A DNA stretch of 6,673 nucleotides from an uncultured Peptococcaceae bacterium. Its GTDB lineage: Bacteria; Bacillota; Desulfotomaculia; Desulfotomaculales; Desulfallaceae. The notes beneath the pieces are model-generated. The model was not told the origin of the DNA, ran no database searches, and saw nothing but the letters and a program-made list of their open reading frames with translations. Every line of letters begins with the position of its first letter. Position 1 is the first letter of the stretch. The position numbers and the translations under genes were made by a program. Of this stretch, positions 4,214-6,673 are shown piece after piece. The stretch lies in the NCBI GenBank assembly GCA_913064925.1, contig CAJYBN010000158.1:1-6673 (forward strand), in the 5' to 3' direction.

Positions 4214-4942
4214 TTACCCTTCAAACAGGTGGCGGAAGAAACGTGCCCGGTTGTTCAAAAAGTCGCGGGTAAGACGGTAGTGTTCGGTGTCTTCGTATTC
4301 CACAGACTGCAGCGGGGAATAATCCAGGCTGTAAATCGTTGCCCCGGGGTAGGCCAGCAGGATGGGCGAATGGGTGGCAATGAGGAACTGGGCGTTACCG
4401 GTTTGCTCCATCTGCCACAGGAGCCGGAGGAAGGCTATTTGCCAGGCCGGAGACAGGGCCGCCTCGGGCTCGTCGAGGAGGTAGATTCTACGGCGGTCAA
4501 ACCGGTGCTGGAAGAGGGTAAAAAAGGCCTCGCCGTGGGACTGCTCATGCAAAGAGCGGCCGCCGTAATATTTAAGAATAAGTGGATTCTCTTTTGCCAG
4601 TTCATCTATGTAGGAGGCAAAGTGGTAAAACGTTTCTACCCGCAAAAAGAAACCATCAGTAACTTTCGGCCGCCAGGACAGGCGGATGTGTTCCTTTAGC
4701 TCCGATTCGGTGGCCTGGTAAGAAAACGAATGGTTCCGGTTGCCACCGCCGGCGTGAAAACCGCAGAGGTCGGCCACTGCCTCCAGGAGGGTGGATTTAC
4801 CGGTGCCGTTTTCGCCGATGAAAAATGTAACCGGACGGGTAATGGAAATAGTTTTTACATTCCGGAAGGCCGGGATGTTGAAAGGATAACCTTTCCTGGC
4901 CGCACCCCGTTTTCCGGTAAACTGAATAGCCCGCAGGAACAT
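4214..4942 (-). CDS. AAA/ABC-type ATPase (stand-alone, SMC-like)
   Basis: This 242-residue cytoplasmic ATPase has an ABC/SMC-type head and no membrane segment. Walker A is 'GENGTGKST' (43-51), and the signature-like motif is 'SHGEAF' (135-140). Walker B is 'IYLLDEPEAALS' (153-164), and the switch His is in 'ATHSPILL' (H191). The lid region between Walker A and the signature is short, so there is no long coiled coil. This is the compact COG3910-type 'predicted ATPase' architecture. The ATG at 4942 has GAGGG 6 bases upstream and the protein begins with the usual 'FLRAIQF'. It appears intact. It is convergent with, and overlaps by 59 bases, the run-on frame of the recombinase remnant. Its biological role is unknown; similar ATPases occur singly or beside nucleases in defence loci, but no nuclease partner is visible here. 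Confidence 0.88.
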   Translation of the reverse strand: MFLRAIQFTGKRGAARKGYPFNIPAFRNVKTISITRPVTFFIGENGTGKSTLLEAVADLCGFHAGGGNRNHSFSYQATESELKEHIRLSWRPKVTDGFFLRVETFYHFASYIDELAKENPLILKYYGGRSLHEQSHGEAFFTLFQHRFDRRRIYLLDEPEAALSPAWQIAFLRLLWQMEQTGNAQFLIATHSPILLAYPGATIYSLDYSPLQSVEYEDTEHYRLTRDFLNNRARFFRHLFEG

Positions 4943-4995
4943 TAATGTCCCTCCCCAGGTAGCCGGGACTTGAATATCGGCCCGTACCCCGGGAG

Positions 4996-5098
4996 GTTTC
5001 TAATAGAAACTTTATCCCTGCAGAATTGCTATTAACAAGTTTCCAATAGGACACATATAATGTTTCCATCAGGCACATAGTGGAAACAATAGCACATA
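4996..5098. repeat. Cluster of related short repeats (possible IS-end remnant)
   Basis: GTTTCCAATAGGACACATA (5039-5057) is echoed by GTTTCCATCAGGCACATA (5062-5079) and by the shorter AATAGCACATA (5088-5098). TGTTTCCA (5061-5068) and TGGAAACA (5081-5088) form a perfect inverted pair. GTTTCT-AAT-AGAAAC (4996-5010) is a further palindrome with the same GTTTC core. Clusters of such repeats beginning TGT occur at ends of IS21-family elements, and an IS21-like remnant exists at 1203-1382. No transposase frame adjoins this cluster, so the link is a guess. The region from 4943 to 5289 otherwise holds no gene. Confidence 0.45.
5009..5038 (-). promoter_or_regulatory. Weak candidate promoter for the ATPase gene
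   Basis: On the minus strand TTGTTA (5038..5033), 18 bases, TAAAGT (5014..5009). Both boxes have two mismatches. The -10 box touches the small palindrome GTTTCT-AAT-AGAAAC (4996-5010), which could be an operator. The leader would be about 60 bases. Confidence 0.3.
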
Positions 5099-5166
5099 AA
5101 ACCAAGAGGCGGCGGATCCAGCGTAAGCCAAACAGGCGGAGCACGGTGCCGGCCGAGAAAAGTATT

Positions 5167-5207
5167 GCCCTTTTGGTGGCAAATTATGCCTCTTTAGAAT
5201 AAAGGGC
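5167..5207. repeat. Nested inverted repeat upstream of the surface-protein gene
   Basis: Outer arms GCCCTTT (5167-5173) and AAAGGGC (5201-5207) are perfect. Inside them GGCA-AATTA-TGCC (5178-5190) forms a second stem. The element lies 80-120 bases before the GTG at 5290. A TAGAAT box (5195-5200) lies in it with a poor TTGGTG partner (5173-5178, 16-base spacer). It could be an operator over a promoter or a leader RNA structure. Confidence 0.4.
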
Positions 5208-5289
5208 TTTATCCCCGGGTCTCAACGGGATGACGACCGGCCAGCTGTTGTGCTGCACGCGAATTACAAAAAGAAGGAGAAGGAGTAAG

Positions 5290-6285
5290 GTGCGGGTATT
5301 TTATGCGGGTATTATATTATTTGCTGCAGTCATGTTGGTGGCAGTTGAGGCAAAAGCCGTACCGGCCGGGTCGCTGGAGGCCAGCGGGATCAGTATCTCT
5401 CCAGCCGTTATTGAGGTAACGGCGAAGCAGGGAGAAACGGTGGAAACAGAGGTCATGTTGAGAAACGTGTCAGAGGAAGAACAGGTAGTGGAAATGCGGG
5501 TGAAGGATTTTGAGAAGCACGGGAATCAAATAGTTTTTTTAGAGGAACCGGTAGATCCGAAATTTTCGGTGGCCGCCTGGGCTGAAGTAATCCCTCAAGG
5601 GCCGATCCGCCTGCTTCCAAAAAAGTGGGTGACGGCCAGGGTGGTCGTGCGCATCCCCCAGGATGCAGAGGTAGGGGAGCACGTCGCTGCCGTTAATGTG
5701 CGCACGGTACAACCCAAAGAGTAGGTACAGGGGACGGAGATGGGAGTTCTTACGAGCCTCTCTGTTGCCTTTTACGTGAAAGTAACCGACCCGCAGGGAA
5801 AAATGAACGTTGTCAAGGACTGGAAGTTAAATTGGGTTAAAGGTGCCAGGTGGAACGGGGGCAGGTACGTGCTCAGCCTGACCAACACGGGCAACGTGCA
5901 CCTTGTTTCCGAGGGGAAGCTGAAAATTCATGACTGGCTGAACAACCAGACAGTAGAAGAGCCGCTTTTATACACTAACTTCCTCCCGGGCGTGACAAAA
6001 GAGCTGGTGGTGGAGTGGGAAAAACCGAAGCGGGGTGATGAATTAAGAAACAAGAAACCATCGCCCGGAGAGGCGGTGGGCAGTCCACTGAACAAGAACA
6101 AGGAGGTTGAGGGAAAAGACTCTGCGGATCGCCTGACCGGGGCGGGCGTGCTGGGCGGCTTCCTGTCCAACCTATTTGTCGGGGCCAAGCCGTTTTGTTG
6201 GAATGTGCCCAATAGGGATGCTTCCCTCCTGGTGCGGCTTGCCCCGACAAGCAGGTTGCCGAGGTGGAGCGTTGTGTTAGCCTAA
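5290..6285 (+). pseudogene. Secreted Ig-like surface protein (DUF916-like), split by an amber codon
   Basis: The frame starts at GTG 5290, preceded by GGAG at 5276 and 5282. It opens with a signal peptide ('VRVFYAGIILFAAVMLVAVEA', then 'KAVP', cleavage near residue 24). An ATG at 5230 in the same frame has no ribosome binding site. The mature part has 'ISISPAVIEVTAKQGETVET' and 'VMLRNVSEEEQVVEMRVKDF'. It continues with 'LLPKKWVTARVVVRIPQDAE', 'GEHVAAVNVRT', and, after a TAG at 5722-5724, 'GVLTSLSVAFYVKVTDPQG' and an 'LSLTNTGNVHL' module. This is the two-Ig-domain layout of DUF916-like cell-surface proteins. The TAG replaces one codon in an otherwise continuous frame, most simply CAG to TAG. 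The usual C-terminal membrane anchor is not apparent; the last 40 residues are encoded by a palindromic element. It is probably inactive. Confidence 0.72.
6176..6250. repeat. 75-nt structured palindromic element in the 3' end of the surface-protein gene
   Basis: TTGTCGGGGCCAAGCCG (6176-6192) pairs with CGGCTTGCCCCGACAA (6235-6250), 16 bp with a single bulged C. Inside the 42-base loop are two further hairpins. TTGG...CCAA spans about 6199-6213, and AGGGA-TGCT-TCCCT runs at about 6214-6227. The layout is cloverleaf-like. It lies where a membrane anchor would be expected in the protein. A small non-autonomous mobile element or a structured RNA are both possible. Confidence 0.5.
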
Positions 6286-6310
6286 AAATTCATCGAGCGG
6301 GGGTGGCAGG

Positions 6311-6553
6311 TTGAGGCGGGTAGCGGTTGACTTTTTGTGGCCCGGCATGAAGGTCGGGCGCTCCGTCTACGACTCCCGCGGGCGGCTGCTCGTCGCAGCC
6401 GGGACCGTTCTGAGCCGGGGTTACATCCGCCGGCTCAAAGCACACAGCGTTCCTGCCGTGTACATCGACGACGGCCTGCTGCCCGATGTCTGTGTTGAGG
6501 ACGTTACTTCCGATGACGTCCGCGTACAGGCCATGAAGCAGGTCCGCCTTTAG
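6311..6553 (+). pseudogene. N-terminal module of an HD-GYP-type protein (DUF3391-like), truncated
   Basis: This 80-residue frame starts with TTG at 6311, with GGGGGTGG just upstream. It matches the N-terminal domain that precedes HD-GYP c-di-GMP phosphodiesterase domains: 'DFLWPGMKVGRSVYDSRGRL', then 'LVAAGTVLSRGYIRRLKAHS', then 'VPAVYIDDGLLPDV' and 'VEDVTSDD'. In the family this module is followed by an HD domain with HD and GYP motifs. Here a TAG comes at 6551-6553, and within about 15-30 bases the sequence becomes IS110-type transposase. The catalytic part has therefore been lost, probably through insertion or deletion at the IS. The remaining module has no known activity alone. GC content is clearly higher than in the upstream genes. 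Confidence 0.7.
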
Positions 6554-6566
6554 TTCATTCAAGTGA

Positions 6567-6673
6567 TTCTTTTCCTGTTGCGCAGCGATTGAAAGCATGG
6601 CTGGACAGCTTGCTAATCTGGAAGCTCGTATTGATCAAGCATTAGCCCCCTATCAGGAAGAAGTTAAATTATT
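6567..6673 (+). mobile_element. IS110-family transposase fragment, running off the window
   Basis: After an in-frame TGA (6564-6566) the frame is open to the window end and reads 'AAIESMAGQLANLEARID', then 'QALAPYQEEVKL'. This matches the helical linker before the C-terminal (Transposase_20) domain of IS110/IS116-type transposases, where 'LEARI..LLAPF.E.V.LL' leads into 'TIPGVG'. The N-terminal DEDD catalytic domain is absent from the window, so the element is 5'-truncated here. The ATG at 6597 has no convincing ribosome binding site. Recognition rests on about 30 residues. Confidence 0.55.

Larger units (their letters stand above)
3344..4272 (+). pseudogene. Large serine recombinase, internally deleted and frameshifted
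   Basis: Large serine recombinases integrate and excise phages and elements; they normally have 450-550 residues. Here the start (ATG 3344, GAAGAAGG 8 bases upstream) gives 'MNTLFLVHDASRFCRRKRKT' and 'LDEYGVRVVAVTKDF'. That is the D-x-S-R-F-x-R helix and following strand of the catalytic domain, without the N-terminal Ser nucleophile. At a T7 run (3463-3469) this joins directly to the zinc ribbon 'FVCLACGRRM', so about 300 residues are missing. The ribbon starts in one frame (Cys codons 3473, 3482, 3539) and finishes in another ('GRNACRDVC', Cys codons 3571, 3583). This implies about a 1-base loss between 3541 and 3571. A coiled coil (about 3660-3900) and 'RREFIRTFIRRMEFDPATNR' follow. The frame stays open to 4272, past the natural end. 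It cannot be catalytically active. Confidence 0.8.

Noticed and set aside
4797..5144. Minus-strand frame of 115 codons overlapping the ATPase start
   Set aside because: Its second half is a shifted frame of the ATPase gene, and its first half crosses the repeat cluster without a ribosome binding site.

Overview
The window looks like an accessory, heavily rearranged stretch of a low-to-mid GC Gram-positive chromosome. It most resembles a clostridial or Peptococcaceae-type Firmicute. The reasons are strong AGGAGG-type ribosome binding sites, frequent GTG and TTG starts, a YtrA-type GntR regulator, an HD-GYP N-terminal module and a DUF916-like surface protein. This taxonomic call is inference from gene content, not a search result.

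Layout. (1) 1-160, minus: the first 22 codons of a GntR/YtrA-family repressor running off the left edge. It has an apparent CTG start, a near-consensus promoter and a perfect inverted-repeat operator. (2) 281-1129, plus: a two-gene operon of a six-helix membrane protein and a small Xre-type regulator. A perfect inverted repeat overlaps the -35 box. (3) 1203-1382, minus: a decayed IS21-type (IstA) transposase tail. (4) 1413-2678, minus: two toxin-antitoxin modules in tandem, hicB-hicA then vapB-vapC. vapBC has its own likely promoter inside the 3' end of hicA, and a terminator-like hairpin sits inside the hicA reading frame. (5) 2679-3065: no intact gene, only a promoter and a 5'-truncated minus-strand coding remnant. 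(6) 3066-4272, plus: a small hypothetical gene and a wrecked large serine recombinase (piece of catalytic domain, internal deletion, zinc ribbon split by a frameshift, coiled coil). Inverted repeats lie at its 3' end. (7) 4214-4942, minus: an intact ABC/SMC-type ATPase, convergent with the recombinase remnant. (8) 4943-5289: no gene; a cluster of repeats related to GTTTCC..AGG.CACATA and a nested inverted repeat. (9) 5290-6285, plus: a secreted Ig-like (DUF916-like) protein gene broken by one in-frame amber codon, with a structured palindromic element in its 3' end. (10) 6311-6673, plus: an orphan HD-GYP N-terminal module that stops before any HD domain, then an IS110-family transposase fragment leaving the window.

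The region reads as a graveyard of mobile elements (IS21-like, serine recombinase, IS110-like) in which the toxin-antitoxin cassettes, the ATPase and the two regulator units still look intact. I see no convincing new multi-gene system. The most interesting signals are regulatory or structural: the hairpin inside hicA, the two operators, the internally deleted recombinase and the palindromic element near 6200.
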